DNA of 64,000 bases, from NCBI GenBank assembly GCA_963693085.1, contig OY856412.1, positions 1,058,364,244-1,058,428,243 of the forward strand. Reading direction: 5' to 3'. The notes beneath the pieces were generated by a model, which saw only the letters and a list, made by a program, of their open reading frames with translations, was not told where the DNA came from and made no database searches. Shown here piece by piece: positions 22,086 to 33,760 of this stretch; position 1 is the first letter of the stretch; each line of letters opens with the position of its first letter. A program made the position numbers and the translations under genes. The stretch is from Alisma plantago-aquatica. Lineage: Eukaryota > Streptophyta > Magnoliopsida > Alismatales > Alismataceae.

Positions 22086-24516
22086 TGTGACAACTTGACT
22101 TCCTCTCTCCTCTAATGTACTCTTTGTCTCTCATGAAGTGTCCTTCTTACTCAAGTAGAGATAAATTCCATAATTTGAGTATGGTGATACTTCAATGTAG
22201 TCACATCAATGATCAATTTTGCACTGTGTGACATTAATTTAAAATAATAAACACAAGTTCATGCTTTAATGAGATTGAACCTAATTAGTATGAACACCTT
22301 GCTTCAAAACATATTTCATGTTATATGGATTTCAGTTGTAAATCTAATGGCATAAAATTGCCTTAATCGGACAATCGAAGACCAAGTTATGGACGTTCAA
22401 TCTTGCCTCAAATTTCACTTGTTTTTAATCAATTTTACATGATTTTGAGCTTAATTGGACCCAATTATGGGCACCAAACCACCCACGATGTGCTTCTTCC
22501 CACACTTATTTTGTCTCACTCAATTTTAGCCTTCAATTCATGTCCCAAAGATTCCCCCCATCACCCCGATTCTACAGTTAGGAGGTCATCCCCCACCTTC
22601 GTTTGTACACTATAGCAAGACAACCCACACCAATCACCCCATCCTACACCTCCTTGCATTAAACTCAATAAATCTTTCCTCACTTCTCTCCCTTACAATT
22701 CATGTATTTGTATTTCATAACAACTTGTGCCCTAGGCAACTTTTCCCCCCTTCTCAGTTGCTCTGACCCTAATAGTGGCACCTGCAGCAGTAGAAACTTG
22801 AAGCCCACCGTTGTTTCTCCTTAGACAAAGACAAGGGCTAGGGTGGGTTTGTGGGAGCCCTCTAGAGTGCACTAGTGCCTATATGGAACCTTCGGCCTCC
22901 CTTCTAGCCATTCTTTGCAACCGTCGGGTGAGTTACTATAAGATCAACTGTCGTGGAAAGCAACAACATATGAAGCAATGTACAAGGGTCAGGCAAGGCC
23001 TAAGCGCCCTTGGATCACAGCTCACCCTAGTGGCGATGTCTTGATTAGGTAGGCGAGCAACATGTGTGCGACCAACAACCTTGATCACGGGAGATCCCAC
23101 TTGTGGTCACCCTCTCCCACTCTCTGCCAACAACCATGGTCAACTGACCAGTCGTGCATCATGCTCATGCATGAGCAGGACGACCCTAAGCGTTGGATCT
23201 ACTTCTAACAGCCCAGATCCACGATCACATCAATGACATGATAAATGTAACGCTCTAAATCCCACACCCTATAGCTTCAATGTCCTATTCCTTCTAACCT
23301 AAACCCTCTTTCATTTTTGGTCCTCACGGATCTTGACCTTGTTGCCCTATTGTGAGTCCTTTGGTCATAAAATGTGCATAAGTGACTTAAACCTTAAAAT
23401 ATTCATACAAAATAGATGGAACACCAGAATGAAACTTGAGCTATACCTTTATAATGACCTTTAAATCAGTAAAAGACTATCAAACATGTAATTAGCCAAC
23501 TTAACATCTAATGTGTTCAAAACCCTAAAATGGAACTAATTAGGTTTAATGATGAGAATCTAATACATGTATATTATCTTGTTCTTAACTGGGTGGTTTC
23601 TTGTGATCTATATGATCAAGGAAAATTTAGTTTATGAATATCTAAATCAGGTTTGAGCTTTATTAATTATATGACTATGATTTCATTACATTCACTATGA
23701 TACATATGTATGCTTGCTTACTTGTTAAAATATTGCCATTTAGTATTCTCGTATTGTACTTGATGTTTGTCTCATTGTTTTTATAAATTTAACACACATA
23801 TATAGAACTCCATTATAAAAATTTGAAAAAGGGTTTTGATCAATGACTTTGGTCATTGAGGTCCCTCATGTACAGACATGGTTTTTCTCAATGAGATTGG
23901 TCATTAAGGTCCCTCACATAGAAATAGGGTTAGCTAATCTTTAGCACCCTCACATACTCTTCCAATGGGAATTTAGTCAAAGGACTTATGATACATGATA
24001 TTTTTGGTATAAATGAAGAAAAATGACATAAAACATAGGCTCTCATTTTGCTAATCACTTAACTTGATTAATCGTGTTTGTTATTTCTACAATCTGTTCA
24101 AGTTATGCAAAGCTTTTATATATATGTATCTTTCTACCCTATACTCAACACCTTGTCTGTTGACCCACTTGTTTCATGTATGTTTTAGGTTTAGAGATGT
24201 TTATGGGGTTGATGGCTTGGTGAGATATATGTAGGTGTACTTGTTGTAAGATCCTAGCTAGTGTACATGAGTAGACTTGTATAGTTTGACTCTATAATAC
24301 AAATATGAAATCTTGTAATACAAAGTTCTATTAATAATGCATGCCAATTATTGAGATTATGTCGATGCTCTTGGCTTTTTATTTGTCCATGTATTCTAAG
24401 CCTTTGTTCTTCCACATTCACACTTTGATAATATCATGCTAGGTACGGACACCTCATTCCTATCGCCATTGACTTTCTAATCATTTGGAGTTAGGATTTG
24501 GGTAATAAATGGTTCA
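22086..24516 (+). mobile_element. element D, 5' LTR
   Basis: LTR of about 2.4 kb starting TGTGACAACTTGACTTCC. Its first 480 bases are repeated, diverged, at 26702-27190. A GC-rich segment at about 22460-23250 is typical of the long gypsy-type LTRs here. The exact 3' end is uncertain by a few bases (GGTTCA at 24511-24516 is the best TG...CA end before the PBS). The left flank is GATTT; its partner is not in the window because the 3' LTR is cut. Confidence 0.82.
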
Positions 24517-24524
24517 TTGATAGA

Positions 24525-24536
24525 AGATATCAGAGC
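24525..24536 (+). promoter_or_regulatory. element D primer-binding site, degraded
   Basis: AGATATCAGAGC resembles TGGTATCAGAGC with two changed bases. The following ATGAGC/ATGAAC context is shared with element C. Confidence 0.7.
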
Positions 24537-25141
24537 ATGAGCATTAAATATACCAAGCATTTTTCACATGAAACACAAATTAACTAGACTTTACATCTTA
24601 AACTTAATGAATTGTCCTTTGTGGACTAAGTTGACTTAGCCTCCAGGATAGAACCTAGATGTTCTAGAACTAAGTTTAGACTTATGTATTACCTAGGATC
24701 TTTTATTTTCTCCTCCTTTTGTCCAGTAGTATGGCTTGTATATTTGGGAGGGTGATAAAAGGGATATCTTACTACAACCCTATATATGTGTGTTCACGAA
24801 ATGTGCTTAGGGTAGCTGCACAGGTGTGTACCATGTTCTTGCTGCTCTCTAGGTGTCATGATACTAGACTATCTAATGAGTGTGGTAACTAATTTTGGTT
24901 TTGATATTAAGAAATGGAGTATTTTAGTTTCCATCACTTGTTTTAACATTGGAGAAAACTTATTAGTATGTATCTACACATAAAATTTGTTACCACACAC
25001 AAAATGGAAGTGAGTGTCCATGCAACCTAAGAGACAAAGATATAACATCAGTCTAGATGAGAGTGTTTCAATTATAGTTGTAGTCTAGTGTTGTCTAGAT
25101 CCATTCTACATGTTAAGTTAGTATGTAGCCTAGCTGACCTA

Positions 25142-25290
25142 AGTTGATGATGGTGGTGATGATTATGATGGTGATGGTGGTGGTAGTGATGTTAATGCTC
25201 ATGTTGTTGTTGTTGTTGCTGATGATGATGATGACGGCGACAATGATGATGTCATTGTTGTTGTTTACAATGATGTCAATGTCGATGATA
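25142..25290. repeat. imperfect trinucleotide microsatellite (GAT/GTG/GTT)
   Basis: Interspersed GAT, GGT and GTT triplets over about 150 bases. The 63-codon N/I-rich frame on the other strand is a translation of this repeat, not a gene. Confidence 0.85.
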
Positions 25291-26686
25291 TAAGCTTGCT
25301 TCAATATGATCTAGGTTTGTTATTGGAAGGGTCAAGTATGTTTTTATGATATGAGGTGAGTTTGACCATGCGACCCTAGATAAACCTTGAACCTTGTATG
25401 GCACATGTGACTTGGTTGATGTGCTAAACATAGTTAGTGGAGTGGAATGCTTGCTTCTACCTATAATTGTACATGTTGAGATATGATCTATGAGATATGG
25501 TTTGGGACCTACATAGGCTTCAATCTCCTTATAAAGGAGGACCTCTAGCATGAGACATATGAAAAGAGTGACCTCTAGATATGAGTCGACTCAACACGGG
25601 AGAAGGTCTAAGTACCTAACCCTAAATATATATGTGAAATGTTGAAAAATATGAACGATAAAATACATGATTATGAGTCCCTATATGGAATACTTTTATG
25701 TATGTGAGTTGAGTCACCTACTGTATGGTTGCCTTGAAAATGTTGAACCCTAGATTTCTTATGAAAAGATCTGATCCTAGAGAAAGAGGCAATTGAATAT
25801 ACGATGTTTTCCATATAGGTGACGGAGATGTCCCAAGACCCTAAGATAATGTACACAATGTGTGATGTTCATGATGTACATTGTAATTGGGTTATTGGTT
25901 CCATGTGAAGGAATCTAGTGTTTGCCCTTATTTTAAAGTTGGTACAATTTTGTTATGGGTATATGATTGTGGTTAGCATATCTTGTTGGACATAGATATG
26001 TCTTAGCTTGAGTGGCTTGAGCTTGTGGATCTCCCTCTAGATACAAGTGAGATAAATATGAAACCTTGATGTTTATAATAATGTTGTTCCTCAAGTGATG
26101 CTTGACACATGAAATACCTCACCTAAGTTAAAATCTGATATATGTATTATAAGTCACTCTACTAACATAGACCTAATACAAAATCATACCCTACATGAAA
26201 GGTATAAGTTTGAATTGATGAAGTCGATCTGTCAATGCTCTTGGGGTCATCACAATGTTTAAGTTATTTAATTTCAGACCCAAAATGAAAAGTTGAACGT
26301 GTGTGGGGATAGTAGTTAGAATATTGGGGGAAATGTAGACCCTACGTGAAATATAGTTTAATGATAAAAAATAATGGTAATGAAAATCTCGTTTGAATAT
26401 CATGATGGTGAACATGCTCAATTCAGTGCTCATATGAATACATGAATCAAACACTATGTAATAGGGATAACGGTTATGGAACCCTAATTTTAAGATGCTA
26501 TCATAAATGATGGAACACTAAGTAATATGTATATAACTGGGATGGGTACACCCTTGATGATGAGAACATATGTGAACCCCATAGTGGTGGATGCCTTGAC
26601 AACTAGGTTGGTTTCCTACATGATGAATTTGAACTATGACCTTATTAGACTACTATCATGGATGAATTTTAGGGATAAAATTTCAA

Positions 26687-26701
26687 TGAAGAAGGGAAGG
26701 A
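26687..26701 (+). promoter_or_regulatory. element D polypurine tract
   Basis: AGAAGGGAAGGA-rich tract directly before the LTR start TGTGAACACC. Confidence 0.78.
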
Positions 26702-27190
26702 TGTGAACACCTGACTTTCTCTCTCCTTTATTGTACTCTTTCTCTCTCATCAAGTGGCATTATTACTTATTTGGATATAAACTTCATAATATGAGTATTG
26801 TGATACTTCAATTTAGTCACATTTATGATCAATTTTGCAATGTGTGACATCAATTCATAATATTGAACACAAGTTCATGCTTTAATGACTCATCATCTTG
26901 CATCTAATATTGCAACTCATTATTATGATCACCTTATTGGAAATGTATTTCATGTTATAGAGATTTCAATTTTGAATCCAACAATCCAAAAATTGCCTTA
27001 ATCAGACCATTGAAGCCCAAGTAATGGCCTTTTATATTGGATCAAATTTCAGATGTTTTAATCAATTTTACACGATGTTGAACTTAATTGGGCCCAATTA
27101 TGGGCACCATACCACTTGGGATGTGCTTCTTTCTACACTTGTTTTGATTCACTAAATCTCAGCCTTCGATCCATGTCCCGTAGATTCCCC
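26702..27190 (+). mobile_element. element D, 3' LTR, truncated at 489 bp
   Basis: Starts TGTGAACACCTGACTTTC and follows the 5' LTR (22086-22563) closely until GATTCCCC at 27190. There the sequence switches to the start of another LTR (TGATGAATGC). Element B therefore appears to have inserted into D's 3' LTR; the remaining LTR part is not in the window. Confidence 0.82.
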
Positions 27191-27439
27191 TGATGAATGC
27201 GAATTCATCCATTTTTACTGCATCTTTTAGATGGTTTATTTAGGCTCTTATGTTGATATTTCCCAATTTTTGGAATTATTTGCATCGGTTTTGCTTTTTC
27301 CTTTTAAATTAGAGTTTTTATTAGAATTGCTCATTTTAATGTAGGAAAATGGCCAATCACTCCAAAGCCCATAGATCCCAAGGATTATAAGAGTAAGGAG
27401 GATTCAAATACACATTTCAACTTCCCAGACTTTTCGATC

Positions 27440-27740
27440 AGTCAGCTGACACACCCAGCCGACCGACTTACATGCAAGAATTGCTCAAATCCAGAATTTC
27501 CAACGGATCGACTGAACACCCACTAGATTGACTCCACATGATCAAGCGACACCTCATTTGTAGTAAAACTAGTTGATTCACATCAAGGTGGTCGACCGAC
27601 CTACTATGGACCTGAGTACAAAAGTGTCTAGTCAACTGGCTGGTCCTCTAACCGACCGACATACCTCCATATGAACCCACATCCCAATCGATTGTAGTTG
27701 ACTGGTTGACTTTCAGTCAACCAACTAGCACTATGGATCA
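27440..27740. repeat. ACCGACCGAC / GTTGACTGGTT word cluster
   Basis: AGCCGACCGACTT, GGTCGACCGACC, AACCGACCGACAT, AATCGATTGTAGTTGACTGG and related words occur within 300 bases, upstream of the LTR TATA box. Confidence 0.65.
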
Positions 27741-27795
27741 GGACTTAACAATTGTTACCAGATGTGTTTCTAGGGTTTTAGGCCTCATTCCCCAC

Positions 27796-27803
27796 TATAA
27801 AAG
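27796..27803 (+). promoter_or_regulatory. TATA box of element B LTR
   Basis: TATAAAAG followed by a purine-rich run, downstream of the word cluster. Confidence 0.6.
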
Positions 27804-28689
27804 AAGGGGGAAACCAAGCATAAGCAGTCTCATATCATATCACCCAGAGCCTCCCTTTAGTGCAAAGAGAAAGGAAAAAAGAGGAGTGGTCACCTTCCTC
27901 ACAAAAATGGTCAAAGTGCTTCTAGATTCTTCTGGAAACATGAATCCTTCCCCTTTTATCTATTCTTTAGTTTCTACCATGAGTGAGTAAAACCTATATA
28001 CTAGGGCATGGGGAGTAGCCCCATAGCATGTATCTTATTTTAGTTGTATTTGACTCCAAGATTTCTATTTAATAGATGTGTTTTCATTCGATCTTATTGC
28101 ATGACTTATGAATTGATCTCTCATTCTTCTCATATGTTATAATCCCTGGTGATCAGATCCCAATCCATGGGTTGTAATACTGGAAGAAACTCATAAAATC
28201 TAGAACTATCCTAGAAGGAATTTTATTAGATGGTTGAAAAATGATCCACAAACGCCAACATCTCAGTTTTGTGAGAAGTTTGACCCTTGCATGATTCATG
28301 TTCCATAAGGACACAATTCTTGGTCATGATGTGATTAATAAAATTAAGGAGTCAATTTGATTAAAGTAAATGTGTGGTCTATGGTGGTCAACCCCCTGAC
28401 CCCCAATATCTCTTAATAATTGATAAAATCTTATACTTCATTACTTTTTGCTTATTCAATCTTAAACTCCTATAATAGTTATAATCTCTCTCTAAAATTG
28501 AATGTTAAATATTACTCTTAGATATAGGTTCAAATAAAATTATTAATCATATTGTTCCATGGGATCAACCATTTTCTATACTACAATTAACTTGTTCACT
28601 TGAGAGCGAGTTGATTGCCACTTTAATGGCTAAAATCTAAGGAATCACAATATCTAGTTAATTCATTGTGCAAACAAAGTGCATTAAGT

Positions 28690-28710
28690 ACTAGTGTCAT
28701 TGCCTAGGAC
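28690..28710 (+). promoter_or_regulatory. element B primer-binding site, degraded
   Basis: ACTAGTGTCATTGCCTAGGAC resembles the TTTGGCGCCGTTGCCGGGGAC type PBS of Athila/Tat elements and sits a few bases after the LTR end. Confidence 0.68.
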
Positions 28711-28959
28711 ATTGAAGTTTCTTTCGAATCCCATTTCTTTGAATAATTACTACCTTTTAATTTCAATTGATGAATCTATCTGGTTGAACTTGTCATTCCT
28801 CAAAACATAACTGTTGTCTGATCAATTTTTTGGGTACTAATGATTTATGTGACACTCCCAAAGCATTGATTCTACACCATTTATATTAGACCTAGATAAT
28901 GCATACCCTTCCATCGACAAAAATGACCCATCAGTATAGGATGGATGAAAAGGAAGTCA

Positions 28960-30480
28960 AATGTCAATAGAATGGGCCCTTGTCGCACAAAGAGAGGTCA
29001 TCTTGGCTAATTCAAGGGAAGCCATAGCTTTTGAACTAGAATCTTGAGATGCCACACTACATGAAGCACAATGAAAAAAGCATCTTAAGGTCTTCTCAAT
29101 CCCTAAGTCTACCAACAAACAATATTCTGTTGTGCCACCTGCCATCACCACTCCACAATTTGAGATTCACACACAATGGATCACCATACTTCAGAATAAC
29201 ATGTTTTCCAGTACTAAATGCAATAGTTTTCAAGTTCACCTTTGACACTTATCTGACTTATGTGCCTTGCACAAGATACCCGATGTCTCTGAAGACACCC
29301 TCAAGATGTGGCTATTTAAATATTCCCTATCATATCAAGCTAGCAGTTGGTATAATTTTATTGGAAGAAGGCTTCATCACCACTTGGGAAGATCTCTAGG
29401 CCAAGTTTCTTGAAAAAATATTTTCCCCCATCCTCATCTGTCAAATCAGGGGGAAAATTACCTAGTTTGCCATGGTTCCTTGAAAAACCTTGGGTGAAGC
29501 ATGGGAAAAATTTAAAGAAATCCTCTATCGTTTCCCACATCATGACATCTTTGTGGTCCAGTTGATCAAGACCTTATACAGGGGTGTTGACGATAACACC
29601 AAGGTTTTCCCCGACACCTCATATGGAAGTAACTTTATGTTCCAAAATTTTTGACAACGCTTGGGAAGTCAAAAGAAGTTCTAAAACATAATCCCAATCC
29701 AATATGGGACATGGTGGAGTTCTCAAGGTGGAAAAGGATGAAGATAGTTCTGACATCAAATCTATTTTTGAAATCTTCAAGATGCTCATCTCGAAATAAG
29801 ATCATATGGAGTCCTCTTTCAATGCCTATGAAAGAAGGGGATAGTCACAAAAACCTCAATACATGTAACAGAATACATATTTTCTTTGGGGGATACATCA
29901 AGGCCATGATTATTCTACTCATTAGTGCCAACTCATTTACAAAAGTCCCATGTAACCTGAAGATGGACAACAAATGGAGGATCTCAACTTAATCTGCAAC
30001 ATACCTGGTCAAGCTTATTACAACTCGAATCGTACAAAGAATTATCATGTTTTCCAATATGGCAATACAACAATGAACTTCTCAAGTGAACAACCAAGTT
30101 CATCCACCTCAAGGTTCAAATACAATAATCAACAAAATTTCAGAAACCAAGGCAAATCCATGGTAATTTCCAAAATAGAGGATAGATTAGAACCTTAATC
30201 AAGCACCACAAAGGAAACACTCCACCCCCATTCCTTATATAGATGAAAACATTTCTACCCTAGAATAGATAATCCTATATAAGCTAGCCCATCAAAAGGC
30301 AATAGATTCTCACTTGACCCAACTCTTAGCCAACCAACATCTTCATGTAGGATCCTTTGTTGGATGACTTGAGAATAACCCAAGCACCCTGAGAAACCAA
30401 GGGCATCTCCACACATTCTGGGAACATGTATGTACTGCATCCCCCTTAATAGAATCCATGTGCCTTGTCCATAGAATTCA
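28960..30480 (+). pseudogene. element B gag relic
   Basis: Decayed gag of an Athila/Tat-type element. Frames show PDVSEDTLKMWLFKYSL followed by SSWYNF (about 29278-29360), the counterpart of the LRLFPFSLRDKA block. A shifted frame has an AWEKFKEILYRFPHHD-like segment (about 29500-29545) and another a Q/N-rich tail (about 30000-30180). No zinc knuckle is clear. At least four frames and many stops are needed. 28711-28959 before it is leader with nothing recognisable. Confidence 0.75.
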
Positions 30481-30589
30481 AAGACAACAATACTATGATG
30501 GTCGATAAAGAGAAAGTGCCTGAAGAAGTTGTTGAACCCAATACAAGGAACTCTTGCCATTAAGGCTCCACAGGTTGAGGCTATTGAGC

Positions 30590-31411
30590 CCGATGTGCTA
30601 GTCTACAAGCCATGCCATCCCTACCAGGCACTCCTTAAGAAAATGAGACTGAACATCAGATTCATGAGATTTAAGGAAGCCATGAAGTAGCTTCATGTGG
30701 ACATCTCGTTTCTGAATTCCCTTTCTAAAATGCCTACATGGTAAAAATACATGAAGACCCTATTGAATTGGATATATAAAATAGAAGAATATGAGACCGT
30801 GAAGCTTGTGAGAACTACTTCAAATATTACTATGAATAAGATGCCTAAGAAGTAGAAGGACCCAGGTTCCTTTGGGATCTATTTTTACCTAGGCGACAAT
30901 ACTTGTAGGAAAGGACTTACAGACTTAGGCACAAGTATTTGCATCATGCCTTACACTCTATGCAAAATATTGGGCTTTATATATATGGTTTCCACAATAA
31001 TGACCATTAAACTTGTAGATTCCCATGGGCATCGTAGAGAATATTCTAGTAAGAGTAGGAAAGGAATCCTATATCCCTTGTGATTTTGTAATCATTGACA
31101 TCAAAGAGGATGTTTTCTATCCCCTTATGTTCCTCCATCCATTTTTAGATATATTTGTGCCTTGATCAATGTGAAGGCTAGTACCATTCTCTTATGGCTA
31201 AGCATGAAAACTCTAGAGTTCTATGTTTTTGAAAGAATGAAGGGCCTAATCATCCCTGAGGAAGTCTACCTACTTGACTGCATTAACAAGCTCTCCTAGA
31301 TTGGAGAAGAGTACGAACTATCAAAAGATCCACTACATACAACCCTCACAGCTCTGACCAAGTCATACATTCACGATGATCCAGATCTTCTAGTGTAGGG
31401 TCCATCTAGAT
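30590..31411 (+). pseudogene. element B protease region
   Basis: Frames read LHVDISFLNSLSKMPTW (about 30690-30745), then KDPGSFGIYFYLGDN, LTDLGTSICIMPYTLCKILGF (DLGTS, about 30918-30980, is the active-site region), MTIKLVDSHGH and EFYVFERMKGLIIPEEVYLL (about 31220-31280). This order is the pro domain and pro-RT linker of Athila/Tat polyproteins. A MITE interrupts the linker at 31412. Confidence 0.82.
31404..31411. repeat. MITE target-site duplication, left copy
   Basis: ATCTAGAT, matching AACTAGAT at 32140-32147 at seven of eight bases. Eight-base duplications are characteristic of hAT elements. Confidence 0.75.
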
Positions 31412-31610
31412 TAGGGCTAGGTATAAAACTAAACCAAACAATTAAAACCAACCAAACCAAACCAAACCAACTAGTTTTGTTGGTTTTTGAGATGTGAATG
31501 GTTTCGTTTAGTTTAAACAATATGGAACCAATAAACAATAGTTTGATTTGGTTTTAGGGGCTAGTTTGACCAAACCAAACCAAACAATCACATATATACA
31601 TATATGTACA

Positions 31611-31655
<45 letters not shown>

Positions 31656-32139
31656 CATTATTTAAGTATACTCATATAAGCCTAATGGTCCATTATTTAA
31701 AAGTTTTTTTATTTAATATGTAAAACTAATGACAAAAGTATGAAACTAAGATTTCAATTAAATATTGAAACTATGTGGTATGATGCATACTCATGTGATC
31801 ACTATGTAGACACACAGTTTACATATATTCTTACATTATACTTTTATAAATAATGTTTATTTGGAGTTAGTTCTTCATTTTAGATTGATAGAAAATGATG
31901 ATGACAAATGGTTGGATTGACCATGAAAAACCTAAACATCAACTATATACTTTCTCAATTTAAAGTTGGAAACCAAACTAAACCAAACTAAACCAAACCA
32001 AACCAATATTTGCAGTTCAGTTTGGTTTGGTTTTAGATGAATTTACAGTTTGTTTAGTTTGATTTTTTAAAAGCAAATATATGGTTTGGTTTGTAGTTTT
32101 AATGGTAAATCGAACCAAATTAAACTATGCCCACCCCTA
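31412..32139. mobile_element. hAT-like MITE rich in AAACCAAACC
   Basis: The 728-bp block starts TAGGGCTAGGTATA and ends in the complement of TAGGGGTGGGCATA, an imperfect terminal inverted repeat of hAT type. It is flanked by an 8-bp near-duplication. Both arms carry runs of AAACC/ACCAAA or the complement, so the arms can pair. It has no transposase frame. The protease-RT linker of element B resumes after it with the DAFEDLPHTKF frame, so it is an insertion. A hAT origin is inferred from the TIR and TSD length. Confidence 0.82.
31614..31653. repeat. TA dinucleotide microsatellite inside the MITE
   Basis: About 20 uninterrupted TA units near the middle of the MITE. Confidence 0.95.
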
Positions 32140-33130
32140 AACTAGATGCCTTTGAGGATTTACCCCACACTAAATTTATAGATCAGCAAATGGTCTCTGT
32201 TGTTGAAAAAGTTGAACCACCAAACACTCCACAAATGAAGGCCCTAACTTAGGGGCTCAAATATATTTTCCTTAATGAATGAGAGACTTGTATGGTTATC
32301 ATCAACTCTGACCTTAAGCCTGAGTAAGAAGATAAGAAATTGACCGAGTTGAACAAAATAAGAGTTTTATTGGGACATAAAATGACTGACCTAACAGGGG
32401 TTATCCAAGCTATCTGTATGCACAAGATCCCCATGATCGAGGACTACAAGGCATCGAGGGACCCTCAAAGCAAGATAAATACCACTATGAAGGAGGTTAT
32501 CTGCCGAGAAGTCATCAAAATTCTCACTACAAGGGTCGTTTACCCAATCTCTGACTCTCCTTGGGTCAGCCCCATTCAAGTCATGCCCAAGAAAGGGGAA
32601 CCATTACTGTGAAAAATGATAAGAACAAGCTCATACCCACATGTATTATTACAAGTGGAGGATGTGCATTGATTATAGAAAACTGAACAAGAATACAAGG
32701 AAAGACCATTTCCTCTTCCCGTGCTCAATAAAGTGGTGGATCACCTCGTGCATCAAGAGTATTTCTACTACCTTGATGGCTACTCAAGATTTTACTAGAT
32801 TCCTATCCCTCCCAACAATTAAGAAAAGACCACTTTTATCTACCCCTTTCAACACTTAAACCTTTAGGAGAATGCCTTTCGACCTATGCAATGCTCCTGC
32901 TAACTTGCAATAATGCATGACCGCTATCTTTACTGGGTTGACATAATTAGTCATGGAATTTTTCATGGATGACTTCTCTATCTATGGTGTTTGCTTTGGT
33001 TCATGTTTGCATCATTTATCTCTTTATCTCTTGTGCTAGAAAAATGTGCAGAGGCACATTTTGTGCTAAATTGGGAGAAATGCCATTTTATGGTTACTGA
33101 AGTAATTGTTCTTGGCTACATGGTGAGCAT
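32140..33130 (+). pseudogene. element B reverse transcriptase region
   Basis: Before RT, the frame VVEKVEPPNTPQMK continues the linker. RT blocks: GVIQAICMHKIPMIEDYK (about 32398-32450), INTTMKEVICREVIKIL, YPISDSPWVSPIQVMPKKG (about 32541-32597), WRMCIDYRKLNKNTRKDHF (about 32656-32712), MPFDLCNAPANLQ (about 32872-32910) and VMEFFMDDFSIYG (about 32950-32985). The FMDD box is intact, unlike the Athila copy at 6508. Frame changes near 32612, 32720 and 32860 break the protein. Confidence 0.9.
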
Positions 33131-33760
33131 GAGAGGAATAGAGGTTGGTAGAGAAAAAAAATGAACTCATAACCAAACTTCCACCTCCCTCCTCCATCAT
33201 AAAGCATGCATTTCTTGGGTGCACCGATTCTATAGAAGATTCATTTGTGGCTTCTCTAAATAGCCAAAACTCTCACTAATCTCCTATTGAATGAGACCGC
33301 TTTTGGTATTGACCAAGCTTGCACGACTAGATTCAATAGCCTGGAAGAAACACTCACCTCCACTCCAGTTATTTGTGTGTCAGATTGATCTCTACTGTCT
33401 AAGATCATGCGTCACACAAGAGACTACACAGTAGGAGCTATACTTAAGCAATGGATCGATAAGAACCACCATGTTATCTACTATGCTTTAAGGATTTTAG
33501 ATGATGCACAATAGAACTACACCATGATAGAGAAGGACATGTTAGTGATAGTATATGCCTTTCATAAGTTCTGATTAAACTTGATGGGTTCCTAGGTGAT
33601 AGTGTATATGGATCACACAACCATTCATTACGTCATGATGAAGAAAGATGCCAATCCCAGGCTTATCTGATGGATACTGCTGTTATAAGAGTTTGATGTA
33701 TAAATCTATGATAAGAAAGGTTGAGAATGTGGTAGATGACCACCTTAGTCATCTCACTTT
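33131..33760 (+). pseudogene. element B RNase H region
   Basis: Frames give a worn CDASDYAVGA-like start (TVGAILKQWIDKNHHVIYYA, about 33428-33488), then NYTMIEKDMLVIVYAFHKF (about 33520-33575), VIVYMDHTTIHYVM (about 33596-33640) and ENVVDDHLSHL (about 33724-33757). These match the RNase H module of Athila/Tat polyproteins up to the HLSRL block. Stops and frameshifts are present, for example before NYTMI and after VMMKKDAN. Confidence 0.85.

Larger units (their letters stand above)
24517..26701 (+). mobile_element. element D non-coding internal domain
   Basis: This 2.2-kb interior has no gag or pol motif in any frame. It opens with sequence related to the interior of element C, holds a GAT/GTT microsatellite (25142-25290) and ends in a polypurine tract. 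It is non-autonomous by the same reasoning as C. Confidence 0.78.
27191..28683 (+). mobile_element. element B, 5' LTR (Athila/Tat-type)
   Basis: LTR of about 1.5 kb beginning TGATGAATGCGAATTC and ending GTGCA directly before a PBS. The TGATGA start and the length fit Athila/Tat elements. TATAAAAG at 27796-27803 is a good promoter candidate. It does not resemble the Athila LTR at 51058, so it is a separate family. Bases 27440-27740 are packed with ACCGACCGAC/GTCAACCAAC-type words. Confidence 0.78.

Noticed and set aside
25113..25304. 63-codon N/I-rich frame on the minus strand
   Set aside because: Translation of the GAT/GTT microsatellite.
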